A stretch of 64,000 nucleotides of DNA from Clarkia xantiana subsp. parviflora (Eukaryota > Streptophyta > Magnoliopsida > Myrtales > Onagraceae). The DNA is taken from NCBI GenBank assembly GCA_036873135.1, contig JAPTYO010000017.1, positions 7,626,001 through 7,690,000 of the forward strand, read 5' to 3'. The position numbers were made by a program, and so were the translations under genes. Shown here in pieces: positions 32,895 to 43,286 of the stretch. The stretch's first letter is position 1. Each line of letters opens with the position of its first letter. The notes under the pieces are model-generated. The model was not told the origin of the DNA and did not search any database. It was given only the letters and a program-made list of their open reading frames with translations.

Positions 32895-33600
32895 TACAGC
32901 CGTCAGGCTCCTTAACGATGAGGAAACGGCGAACAGTCCCACTAGGCCCCAAATGAAGGTCAAGATGACCCAGGAGAAGGGTCCCGACGAAGGGAGTCCC
33001 GATGATGAAAGGTCTCGACAGAGTCGGTTCCGACAGCGGAGCTGGAAGCTCCCGATGTGAAGCCTTTAAGTAGGCCCCGATGACGAATCCCTGAGAACGA
33101 TTGGCCCTGTCACGATGACGAGGGGCCCCGAGCGGTGACACAAGGAGATAACTCTGGAGTCCCCAACGGGAGTGGGGACTCGTTACTAGAGGATAAGGCC
33201 AGAATACGCGGGGCGAGGCCGAGATACGCGGAACGTGGTTAAGATACACGGAGCGTGGCCGAGATACGCGGGGCGTGGCCGAGATAAGCGAGATCATGGC
33301 CTAGATAGGCGGGATCACATCCGAGATTTGCGGGATACGGGCTAACCACCCCCAACGGTTCACCAGGTACCTGAGGCATCTCTTCGCCTATAAAAAGGCA
33401 AGAGGTCACCTCAGAACGTTTACGTTGAATTACATACCCTTTGATATTACTTGCTTGCCAGTTCGTATTGGGCACTCATTTAAGCATCGGAGAGGGATTC
33501 TGGGTCACCGCCCGGTCTATCCCCTCTTGCAGGATTGCGTGGAGCAAAGGAGCTAGGATTGCCGTCAAAGTCCGTACCGGAGTTCCACCGTGATCCAACA
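32895..33600 (+). repeat. Internal partial LTR of element B
   Basis: About 706 bases matching the element's LTR but lacking its first 14 bases. The match starts at TACAGCCGTCAGG. It ends normally in CCAACA and is followed by a second primer-binding site at 33601-33619. It is visibly more diverged from the outer LTRs than they are from each other. Confidence 0.9.
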
Positions 33601-33636
33601 TTGGCGCCGTCTGTGGGAAGCAAACAAAAAGCTGAT

Positions 33637-35250
33637 ATGCCTTCTACTCGATCAATGGCGGCTGGCAAGCACAGAAGACAGGGACAATCCGGTGGTTCCC
33701 GTCACCCCGCTGCAACGAATCTGGATTCAGTACCAGAACAGGAGGAAAACCAGAACCATCCCCCGGCTGAGCTCTCCCAGACAGGGGGCCACAACAGAGA
33801 TCCCAAAGATATTGCTCCTCAGCACCAGAGCAATAGGGGGCAGGAGGCTCCCCCAGCTACAGACTTGACAAGGGCCGTGGCGGAAGCCATGCCCATGTTT
33901 CTGGCGGCCGTAGAGGCTCTCTTGGATCGGAGAGAGGCTGCAAGGAGGCAGGAGGAGATTCCCCCGTTGGAGGAAGTGGCCCCGCCAACAGAGGGTCGGA
34001 ACGCACAGGAAGCCCCACCCCGAGGCCAGGACGGGAGTAGGGCAACAGGTCAGCCGGAGAGATTCGTGGTTGATGGGCCAGGACCAGTACAGCACAGGAC
34101 CATTCCCCTGAATGGTCCCATCACTCCCGACCAGGTGGTAAAGATCGTGAACATCTGCATGGGAGAGCAGAATTCGCTGGTGTCGGAGCTAAGGGATCGA
34201 TCCACTCATCCCGTCGTTCCCCGACTGATAGACACCCTAGCCCCGCGATAAAGGAGTACTATGGCGAAGGAGATCCAGTTCGCCATGTCCAGAAGCACCT
34301 CATGGCGTGTCTGGGAAGAGCCCCGAGTGAGGACATAGTGTGTACGTTGTTCCCGAACACACTTGGAGAAAGAGCCCTGACCTGGTTCTTCAGTCTGCCC
34401 CCAGGCTGCATCACTTGCTGGGCAGACATGCATGATCGATTCATTCAGCAGTACCAGGGTCGGAGACGTTTATTGAAGAGCGTGAGGTCCCTGACCTAGG
34501 TGGTGCAGAGGCCCGACGAATCACTAGCTCATTATTACCAGCGGTACACGGCCAGTGTGGCAGAGATCGACGAAGAAATTTCGGAGGGCGAAACCATCCG
34601 TACCTTCATTCGGAACCTGACAGCCCCCTATGGCTCCGACCTGATGCACAGCGTGGCTAAGAAAGCTGTGTGGAATATGGAGGCACTACAAAAGAGGGTG
34701 AAACGGCAAATCGATGTCCAGGAATCGAAGATAGCCGCGGGAGAACTGGAGCCCCCAAAGTCGAACAAAGGAAAGCAATCGGTCAAACCCTTCGACGATC
34801 GTAAGACAAAGGGAAAACCCGAGAGCAGCAAGAATCGAGGCCGTCCGGATCGGAGGGACGATAGGCGTTCTTCAAGGAAGGATAAGCGGGAGGATCTCGA
34901 CATTCCTCTCAACTGCTCCATGGCGGAGGTGCTGACAGTCATGGAACGACAAGGTATCTCCAGGTACCCCCCAAAGAAGGATGGAGAATTCTTGGGATCT
35001 CGCACGGATCGCTACTGCCGATTTCACCGCGCAAATGGTCACGACACCAATCACTGTCGGGAACTGAAGAAGGAGATTGAAAAGCTGATCCAGAAGGGGA
35101 AGCTTAAGGAATTCGTCGGGGATAAGCGGTGTCGATCCTGCTCTCGATCCCGATCGCGGTCCCGTTCCCGATCCCGCGATCGGTCCCCAAAAAAGAAGAG
35201 AACCTATCCAGAGTCATCCGGTGCTCGCAAGGAGAGGCGGGGCACTATCA
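33637..35250 (+). pseudogene. Element B Gag copy 2
   Basis: Same protein as copy 1, starting at 33637. Loss of about 20 bases near 34245 shifts the frame and gives a TAA. A Gln codon has become TAG at 34497-34499. From there the frame is open through the Gag C-terminal region, an intact knuckle (CRFHRANGHDTNHC, zinc ligands all present) and the Arg-Ser tract to GTINVI at 35250, where the sequence jumps into a filler. Confidence 0.85.
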
Positions 35251-35308
35251 ACGTGATCCAACATTGGCTTTATGTAGACAATGTTGGCATTAACAATGTT
35301 GGCTTTAT
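35251..35308 (+). other. Filler at the Gag-protease junction of element B
   Basis: About 58 bases replace some 60 codons that elements A and C have between GTINVIHGG and HDDALVVTLD. The filler starts with gatccaacattgg, identical to the LTR end plus primer-site start, and then repeats aatgttgg(c) three times. It keeps the reading frame open. Confidence 0.75.
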
Positions 35309-36383
35309 CGACGATGCCTTGGTGGTAACCTTGGATGTAGACGGGTTCGAAATGAAGAGAATTCTAATCGACGGAGGAAGCTCCTCCGACATTCTATTCA
35401 TGGTCGCGCTAGAGGCTATGGGAAAAACGAAGAAAGATCTAAAGGAGGCAAACTTCCCGATGGTCGGGTTCTCTGGCTCAACCTCCTATCCGATAGGAGT
35501 AATCACCTTACCAGTGGAGTTTAGTAGCGGGTGGAAATCAGAAAGGAGAAACGTGGAGTTTGTTGTGGTTGATTCCGCGAGGACCTACAACGCGATTATC
35601 GGGAGGACCACTATTAATCCCCTGATGGCGGTCGCCTCGACAGTACACCAGAAGATGATGTTCCCGACCGACCACGGAGTCGGAGAGGTCAAAGGCGACC
35701 AGGTGGCTTCCCGAAAATGCTATGTTAATGCCACCCGGAGGAGGAGGCGAGAGGCCATGACTGTCCTCCAGACAGACACAGATCCCAGAGAAGAGTTTGG
35801 GCGTCCCGCCCCCGTAGAAGATCTGAAAGAAGTCGAGATCGACGGACCCCAGAGGAAGGTGAAAATCGGGTCTGCTCAGACTGAGGAGACAGCCCAAAAA
35901 TTGGTGGAATTGTTGAAGGAGTTCAAGGAGCTGCTTGCCTGGTCCCCGAGCGATATGCCGGGAATCAGCCCCGACGTGATCGTACACGAGCTGAAGATAG
36001 ACCCCGTGATCAAGCCTATCATGCAGAAAAGGCGTCCGATGGGCACAGACAAGAAGATCGCGATCCAGTAGGAGGTGGGCAGGTTGCTCGATGCTGGGTT
36101 CATTAAGGAGCTCCGATTCCAGACTTGGGTTGCCAACCCAGTGCTGGTAAGGAAGACTAACGGGAAATGGCGAATGTGTGTGGACTTCCGCGACTTAAAC
36201 AAGGCTTGCCCAAAGGACTGCTATCCACTCCCGAGAATCGACCAGTTGGTGGATGCCACGTCGGGACACGAACTGTTGAGTTTCATGGACGCGTATTCAG
36301 GCTACAACCAAATCAAGATGGCCAAGGAAGACGCTCCCCACACAGCGTTCTAAGCAGACAGTGACATCTATCACTACGATGTC
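35309..36383 (+). pseudogene. Protease and N-terminal reverse transcriptase of element B
   Basis: Protease core RILIDGGSSSDILF with catalytic Asp and the AYNAIIGRTTINPLMA block, then the linker and the RT start (WSPSDMPGISPDVIVHELK). A Gln codon is TAG at 36069-36071, and a Tyr codon after DAPHTAF is TAA at 36352-36354. Between them lies RT with FMDAYSGYNQIKMA. The frame is otherwise continuous with the gag copy 2 tail on the left and the long pol frame on the right, so it is one former polyprotein with point stops. Confidence 0.88.
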
Positions 36384-39107
36384 ATGCCTTTTGGGTTGAT
36401 CAATGCCGGGGCAACTTACCAACGGATGGTGAACAAACTGTTTGGAGATATGCTGGGAGAAACCATGGAAGCTTACGTGGATGATATGCTGGTGAAGTCC
36501 CGACAAGCCGAGGATCATGTGCACAACCTAACCATGGCATTTGAGCGGATGAGGCTCCATCAAGTTCGCTTGAACCCGACGAAATGCGCCTTCGGAGTCC
36601 ACTCAGGGAAGTTTTTGGGCTTCATGGTGAGCCAAAGAGGAATTGAAGTGAATCCTGAGAAGCTGAGAGCAATCGAGGAGATGCAGTCTCCGATAAACCA
36701 TCGGGAGGTGCAAGTGCTGAATGGCCGACTAGCTGCAATGAATCGCTTCTTGTCCAAAGCCAGCGACCGATCAATGCCGTTTTTTGAAGTCCTGAGGGCC
36801 AACAAGAAATTCGAATGGACCGCCAAATGTGAAGAGGCGTTCCAAGCACTCAAGCAGCACCTTCGCACACTCCCGCCGTTGGCGAAACCGGTTCCAGGCG
36901 AGCCGCTCTACCTTTATTTGGCTGTTTCTGAATTTGCCATTAGCTCTGTGTTAGTAAAAATTGTCGAGGGTAGTCAAATCCCCGTCTATTATGTAAGCAA
37001 GGCGTTTGCCAAGTCTGAATTAAACTATCCCGCCGTTGAGAAGTACCTCTTTGCGTTGATTATTACTGCTCGGAAGCTAAGGCCTTATTTCCACGCACAC
37101 GAGATTACTGTGCTGACGAACCAGCCTTTGAAGCATTTTTCGAACCGACCGGATGCGTCGGGAAGATTATTGAAATGGGCAGTAGAGCTTAGTGAGTTTC
37201 GAATACACTTTACTCCAAGAACGGCAATTAAGGGCCAGGCGTTGGCGGATTTTATAGCAGAATCTACAGCCCCCGATCTAGAAGAAGCGGGCCCTGTAGA
37301 GGGGGCAACCGTGGAGGTCCCGATAGAAGAACAACCAGAGAGGGTAGAGCAATCAGAACAGCCAAACAAGGAAAATATCTGGGAGATGTACACGGATGGC
37401 TCCGCGAGTTCGGACGGATCAGGAGCAGGCTTTTTGTTGATACCACCGGGCGAAGGTGAACTGCTCCGATACGCCTTGGCTTTAACATTCAAGGCCACAA
37501 ACAACGAAGCGGAGTATGAAGCCCTTATCACGGGCCTAAAAATTGCTAAAGGCACTGGAATCGATCACTTGAGAGTGAAGTGCGACGCAGCTTTAATCGT
37601 GAACCAGGTTCAAGGGCGATACGAAGCAAGGAGTCCGATAATGAAAAAGTATCTGCGAGAGGTACAAGCCCTGAAAGAGAGCTTCAAAAGCTTCGATATC
37701 GAGGAAATTCCAAGGGAGGAAAATGTAGAGGCAGATGCCTTGAGCAAATTTGCCTTGGGGGCACCCTTGGAAGAAAATCGGAAGGTGAACTTCTTGGAGA
37801 AGGTGATCTTATCAAACATCGACCCAACACAGGTGTGCGCCATTGAAGCAAGATCAGAGGAGGAGCCAACCTGGATGACCCCGATAGTCGCGTACCTGAC
37901 TACGGGGGCAGTCCCCGATGATCAAGTAGCAGCGGACAGGATACGTCGGATCGCAACCAATTATGTGATGCTGGACAATCAGCTATACAAGAAGGGCTGG
38001 TTCTCGACTCCGTACTTGAAGTGTGTAGTAGAACCCGACACCAGTCGAATCCTGAAGGAAATGCATGAAGGGGTCGCGGCTTGTCACGAAGGGTCCCGAT
38101 CCATTATGAGGAAGGTGTTGAACTTAGGCTACTATTGGCCCACGATGAACAAAGAAGCAACGGCGTTGGTCCGATCCTGCGACGTGTGCCAGAGGTACGC
38201 CCCGAGTATCGCGGCTCCGGCCGCTAACCTGACATCCATCAAGAGCGCGTGGCCCTTCGCACAGTGGGGCATCGACTTGGTGGGACCTCTTCCACAAGTA
38301 CAAGGACAATGTAAGTATTTACTTGTAGCTATCGATTATTTTTCGAAATGGATAGAGGCAAAGGCGGTGGCCAGAACAACAGGGAACCAGATCGTCAAGT
38401 TCCTCCAGACCCATATTGTGTCCAGATACGGGATTCCTAAGGTGGTGATCAGCGGCATTGGTCCACCGTTTAACGGCTCTCAGGTGAGGGAATATCTGGA
38501 GGAGTTGAACATCGAGCATCGGACTGCTTCTGTGCGTCATGCTCAGACTAACGGCCAGGTGGAATCAGCCAACAAAATCGTGATGGATGGCCTAAAGAAG
38601 AGGGTCTATGCCTTGAAGGGCAAGTGGCTGAACGAACTAGAAAACGTGCTTTGGGCTATTAGAACGACACCCAAACGATCAACGGGGGAAACTCCGTTTG
38701 GCCTCGTTTATGGCACGGAGGCTGTCGCCCCTGTAGAGGTAGCTGTGGCGTCCCATCGGATGAGATATTACGAGCCTCTGACGAACGATGAAGTGAGACG
38801 TCTAGACTTGGACTTACTCGAAGAGAAGAGGCGGGAAGCCGATGAAGTCCAAGCTCGAATGCGATTGGCGACGGCCAGGTACTACAATCGGCGAGTGAAG
38901 TCCCGACAATTCTTCGTCGGGGAGCTGGTTTGGCGTCGCAACGAGTTCACCCTTTTGGATCGAATCAACAAGATGTCACCAAAATGGGAAGGACCTTACA
39001 AGGTCGTGGGGATGCCAGCTCCAAATGCGTACAAGTTGGAAGACCTCGATGGCAGAACGTTGAAGCATTCTTTTAGTGGCGAACACTTGAAGAAACACCA
39101 TGCTTGA
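36384..39107 (+). CDS. RT (C-terminal), RNase H and integrase of element B
   Basis: 907 open residues; the ATG is an internal Met of RT, not a true start. RT motif B MPFGLINAGATYQ is at the beginning and the catalytic YVDDM at 31-35. RNase H has MYTDGSAS (about 333), EAEYEALITGL and KCDAALIVNQ. The integrase zinc module is at about 555-600 (HEGVAACH ... CDVCQ). In the core, the first Asp is in GIDLVGPL (about 630) and the Glu in QVESANK (about 727). The second Asp is replaced by Gly: VISGIG where element A has LISDNS. The end, GPYKVVGM to KKHHA, has no chromodomain. It would have copied and inserted the element; the missing Asp should abolish integration. Confidence 0.9.
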   Translation: MPFGLINAGATYQRMVNKLFGDMLGETMEAYVDDMLVKSRQAEDHVHNLTMAFERMRLHQVRLNPTKCAFGVHSGKFLGFMVSQRGIEVNPEKLRAIEEMQSPINHREVQVLNGRLAAMNRFLSKASDRSMPFFEVLRANKKFEWTAKCEEAFQALKQHLRTLPPLAKPVPGEPLYLYLAVSEFAISSVLVKIVEGSQIPVYYVSKAFAKSELNYPAVEKYLFALIITARKLRPYFHAHEITVLTNQPLKHFSNRPDASGRLLKWAVELSEFRIHFTPRTAIKGQALADFIAESTAPDLEEAGPVEGATVEVPIEEQPERVEQSEQPNKENIWEMYTDGSASSDGSGAGFLLIPPGEGELLRYALALTFKATNNEAEYEALITGLKIAKGTGIDHLRVKCDAALIVNQVQGRYEARSPIMKKYLREVQALKESFKSFDIEEIPREENVEADALSKFALGAPLEENRKVNFLEKVILSNIDPTQVCAIEARSEEEPTWMTPIVAYLTTGAVPDDQVAADRIRRIATNYVMLDNQLYKKGWFSTPYLKCVVEPDTSRILKEMHEGVAACHEGSRSIMRKVLNLGYYWPTMNKEATALVRSCDVCQRYAPSIAAPAANLTSIKSAWPFAQWGIDLVGPLPQVQGQCKYLLVAIDYFSKWIEAKAVARTTGNQIVKFLQTHIVSRYGIPKVVISGIGPPFNGSQVREYLEELNIEHRTASVRHAQTNGQVESANKIVMDGLKKRVYALKGKWLNELENVLWAIRTTPKRSTGETPFGLVYGTEAVAPVEVAVASHRMRYYEPLTNDEVRRLDLDLLEEKRREADEVQARMRLATARYYNRRVKSRQFFVGELVWRRNEFTLLDRINKMSPKWEGPYKVVGMPAPNAYKLEDLDGRTLKHSFSGEHLKKHHA

Positions 39108-39830
39108 AGAAAGTCGCCTTAAGTGGTGCCCGATAAAGTCGACTTAAGTGGTGCCCAATAAAGTCGCCTTAAGTGGTGCCCGATGTAAAAATCGCCTTAA
39201 GTGGTGTATGCTGTTTATGCCATCAATAAAGAGGTTGCTTCCAATAAGAGTTGTCCTTAGATTTATGCTAAGTGTCAAAGTCGCCTTGAGTGGTGCACGA
39301 GAAAAGTCGCCTTCAGTGGTGCACGAGAAAAGTCGCCTTCAGTGGTGCACAAGAAAAGTCGCCTTGAGTGGTGCACGATGCTTAGATTTATTCTAAGTAT
39401 CCAAAAGTCGTCTTAAGTGATGCGCGGGACTAAGTCGCCTTGAGTGGTGCACGATGCTTAGATTTATTCTAAGTATCCAAAAGTCGTCTTAAGTGATGCG
39501 CGGGACTAAGTCGCCTTGAGTGGTGCACAATGCTTAGATTTATTCTAAGTATCCAAAAGTCGTCTTAAGTGATGCGCAGGACTAAGTCGCCTTGAGTGGT
39601 GCACAATGCTTAGATTTATTCTAAGTATCCAAAAGTCGTCTTAAGTGATGCGCGGGACTAAGTCGCCTTGAGTGGTGCACAATCCTTAGATTTATTCTAA
39701 GTATCAAAAAGTCGCCTTGAGTGGTGCACGATCTTTAGGTTTATCCTAAGTAGTAATTAAGTCGTCTCAAGTGATGCATGGAACGAAGTCGCCTTAAGTG
39801 GTGCAAGTTATTAAATCGTCGGGAAGGACG
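39108..39830. repeat. Tandem arrays of element B with CCTTAAGTGGTG core
   Basis: Begins with 25-30 bp units built on gtcgccttaagtggtgc, then passes into four to five 76-bp units (gatttattctaagtatcc at 39385, 39461 and 39537) that each contain two variants of the core. Lies directly after the pol stop. 39831-39997 holds the 3' end of the antisense transcript region. Confidence 0.92.
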
Positions 39831-39997
39831 TACGAGAATGTCTTAAGTGTCGAGGTTTCGACCTAAGCACGTATAGTAAAGTCACTCGGAGAAGTGCAAC
39901 GAAAGAATCGGAACTAAAGAAGTCTGATATTGATAAGGGCTCAAGGGCCCGACGACGACAAAAGAGAAGAAGATACAAGGACTCTAAAAGTAAACAT

Positions 39998-42721
39998 TCA
40001 AGCTTGGTCCTTGTCGGCAGCATTGGCAGCAGCTGGGTCCGCGGAGTCGGTAACAGAAGGATCCACAGGGTTGGCTTCGGGAGGATTGGCTATCGGGGCG
40101 TCCGCACTTGGAAGTACAGAAGCGTCTTCAACAATTACGGGGGTACTCCCCCCATCACTCTCCTCGGAAAGAGCAAAATACTTCTTCGCAAAGGGAACGA
40201 GGGAAGGAGACTTGTCGAAATTGATAGCGTCCCCGTACTCCAGGTGGAGCTCCTCAACCGCGTTGAAGAGAGTGTTCTCCACCTCCGCGCCAAAAAACTT
40301 CATGGCATCGGCTTGAAAGTCCTCGGACCTCCGATAATCCTCCCGACCCTTCACCTCCGCCTCAGCCAGCTGCGCAGGAAATCCCGCGATTTGCTCCTCC
40401 AGAGCCTTCTTCTCGAGGACCAGTTTGTCCTCGGCAGCCTTCTTCTCCTGGGTCAGCCTGTCCACAGCTGCCTCCCGCTCCTGCCGCTCTTGCCTCAAGA
40501 GCCCCTCGAAGTCCCCGATCTGCTGCTGGAGGTCCCGAACCTTCTGATTGAGGACAGCCTGTTCCTTGACAAGCTTTCCCCGCGAAGACTGGGAGGCCTT
40601 GAGATCCTCCTGAAGCTGCTCACGGATCCCTCGGTCCCGCTCCCGGGCCTCATCGTAGGCAATGACATACCCGATGAGGCGGTTGTAGTCCCCGAGCTCC
40701 TGCAATAAGAAGGAAAAGTGTTAATGGACAAACGACCCGATTTATCATCAAAAAAAAAAAAAAAAAAAGAAGCAAAGTCTTACCTCTATACGGCGCACGG
40801 CCATATCCCTGACATCCCGCTGCTTGTGCGTCCGATTGAGCCAAATCGGATGCCGCATAGTAGGCAGGATCGAGCCTGCCAGCAGATGCAGGGCCAGCTC
40901 CCGATCCTGCTCCCCTTGTGTGAGCGGGACTCCTTGAAGCGTCTGGATAGGAGTCCAGGGGGCATTCTCTTGTGAAGAATCAAAGGGCCTGTAGAAGTTC
41001 CCATCAAGAGCAAGAGGAGAAAGAGGACGATGAGTGGAAGGGCATGCCTCCGTCTCGGCCCGAACAGGGGAAGGAGTGAAGTCATGGATGGGCGAGGGCT
41101 GCCACTGCTGCGGAGAAGATGAAGGAGGCGGCCCCTGAGGGGTTGGTTTCGAGGGGGACTGCCCCGTCTTCCGACGCTGACGAAGGGAGCCACCCTCGTC
41201 AGTCTCCTCGGAGGAGTCCAAGGTTTCCACCTGACGAAATTGTTCGCCAGTCGGTGCCTTCTCTCCAGCTGAGGAAGGCACCCCCACTGAGGACGGTGTG
41301 TCCGCGGAAGCTGCGGCACCTGATGGAGCTCCCGAGCGACCTGCACCTGGAGGATGAGAAGCTTCAGAAATGTAGTCAGGAAGTTCATCGGGATTCTTAC
41401 ACCAAATGATACGTCGGGAGACGTATTGATCCTTCCCGCGAAAATGATAATAGCCCGCCTTCAAGACACGAGGAGTTTCGCCTCGAAGGATTTGTTTGAC
41501 GTCAGCGATACGGGCCTCTTTGGTTGAAGGTATCAAATCCTTCGGGACCATCCTCCTGTATGATTTTATAGCAAGTCGGAGCTTTTTACCTTCTTCAGCA
41601 TTCTGGACATCAAAAAGCTGGTCCAGATCCACCCGCTTCCGCTTAGGTTGCTCCGCTGAAGGAGACCCCGACCGAGCAGCAGCCTTCTTGGCGGACTTCC
41701 TCTTCCGCGAGAGGCGGACAGCATCAGTCTCCCCCTGCTTAAGGAATAGATCGGTCAGCACAGATACCTTCTTGGCTGCAAATAGTAAACAAAGAAGAGT
41801 TAGAAGTTTACCCAAGGGACCATATTAGAAGGGCCGTCGAAGAGCTGCCCCCCAGAGACAATATCAAGGAGTCGGATCCCGGCGTGCACCAGGTCCCGCT
41901 CCACAAGAGAGTTGGCGTTGAGGGGAGTGTAAGACTCCCCCCACCGATAAAGTTGGATAAGTTGGAGAGTTTCAAAATCCTCGTCGGCGTAAGTATGGAA
42001 AGCAGGCGGAGGGTCCGCCGCCACCTCCCACCGAGGCCAGGGAATCGAAGAGTGTCGGATAAAGAAGTAGCTCTTCTTCCAGCTACTGTTGTCGGACCCT
42101 GTATCAACCAAGAGTCCCCTACCCTTGACCACCTTCCAGGTGTCATTGGTCCAACCACATCGGGCAAGCTGCTGCTTACTCCACTTAGGCATCCGAGGGT
42201 AGAAGGCGCAAACCCCCGCCTCATTGCACTTCATCCCATAAAAGGTTCTGAAGAGCTGGAAGCTGTAGACCCACTTCTGTCGGAAGCAGAGGACTTGAAA
42301 GGCGTTCCAGAGACGGATGGCATGGGGAGAAAAGGTGGTGGGATGTGTCTTGTAATGCTGGCACATCTCGACCAGATTACCGCAAAAGGGGAATCTGATC
42401 CCCGCTGATACTTGTCCCGTAGAGACAAATACCTCCCCTTTCTGGGGACGAGTAACCTCAGGGTTACTCGAGGGGCGAGGCCAAGGATACGGGAAACGAG
42501 GTTCCCAGGTGATGGTGATACAACCCTCTCGGAGGGCTGCATCATAAGCAGTATTGGAGATCTCATTTGGAGCATAATCAAAATTAAAGGGTTTTCTCCC
42601 CTCAGAGCTGGAACCGCTGTCTGAAAAGCAACCATGGCAAGAAAAGTACAGTGGGACTCTTGGAAAGCTATAAAAAAGGAAAAGACGAACAAGCAACAAA
42701 GGGGAATCCCTTACCAGACAT
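39998..42721 (-). CDS. Spliced antisense gene of element B (gypsy-associated accessory protein)
   Basis: Four exons on the minus strand: 42715-42721 (ATGTCTG), 41812-42620, 40784 to about 41770-41775, and 39998-40699. The first and last introns have standard GT-AG ends and keep frame; the middle acceptor is ambiguous by a few bases. About 740 residues. Domain 1 (about 40-270) is shared with element C's gene: GIRFPFCGNLVEM, AIRLWNAFQVLC, WVYSFQLFRTFYG, SYFFI, DLVHAGIRLLD. Then a basic, Ser/Pro-rich linker (SRKRKSAKK, PKRKRVDLDQLF), a long coiled coil in the last exon (QLQEDLKAS to AQLAEAEVKG) and an acidic tail ending NAADKDQA. Open throughout, though the same element's gag-pol is dead. Role unknown; perhaps a regulator or structural accessory of the element. 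Confidence 0.8.
40750..40768. repeat. Homopolymer A run
   Basis: About 19 consecutive A on the plus strand (T run in the sense of the antisense gene), inside its third intron just after the donor site. It makes a spurious poly-Phe frame end. Confidence 0.85.
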
Positions 42722-43261
42722 GATGGAGTAGAGGCTGAAGGAGATGAACGAAACGTCGCCGGAAAGATGATTGAAGAAACTCCAAAGACCTTCGAAATCA
42801 CAGAGCTTGGAATCGCAGAGGAGTCGCAGAGGAATCGCAGAGAGCTCTTGAGAATTCGAAGACGGTAAAAGTTAAATTATGACCAGGGCTAGGGTTTTAT
42901 AGTCGAAGAAGACGGTTGAAAGGACACTTCGATCCGAGTCGTCGAAGTCGAAGAGTCTTAATCTGGACCGTTGAGATGAAACGTGCAGAAGGACAACGGA
43001 CGTAATGACGAAACGGCCTGAAAAGCACTTTTCAGAAAATGACAGGCGCGAAAAATCAGGCACGTGGGCTAAAAACGTCACTCCATTATCTACTGCATTT
43101 AATGCACTGGGGAACCGAGGAGACCCCTAGGATTTAACAATTATCTACAAAACATTGAGGAAACGTGAAGGAGAAGACTGACAATTGAGTAACTAAACCA
43201 AGGGAAAGATCCCCGACTCCAGCATCGGAAGATCGGGAGTTGGAAGACACGATGAACTAAA

Positions 43262-43286
43262 AGTCCCTCATGTCTTGGAGGCAAAT
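43262..43286 (+). other. Element B polypurine-tract region
   Basis: TCTTGGAGGCAAA directly before the 3' LTR start TGATGGG, matching element A's tract. The stretch 42722-43261 is the upstream region of the antisense gene and shows no other gene. Confidence 0.7.
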
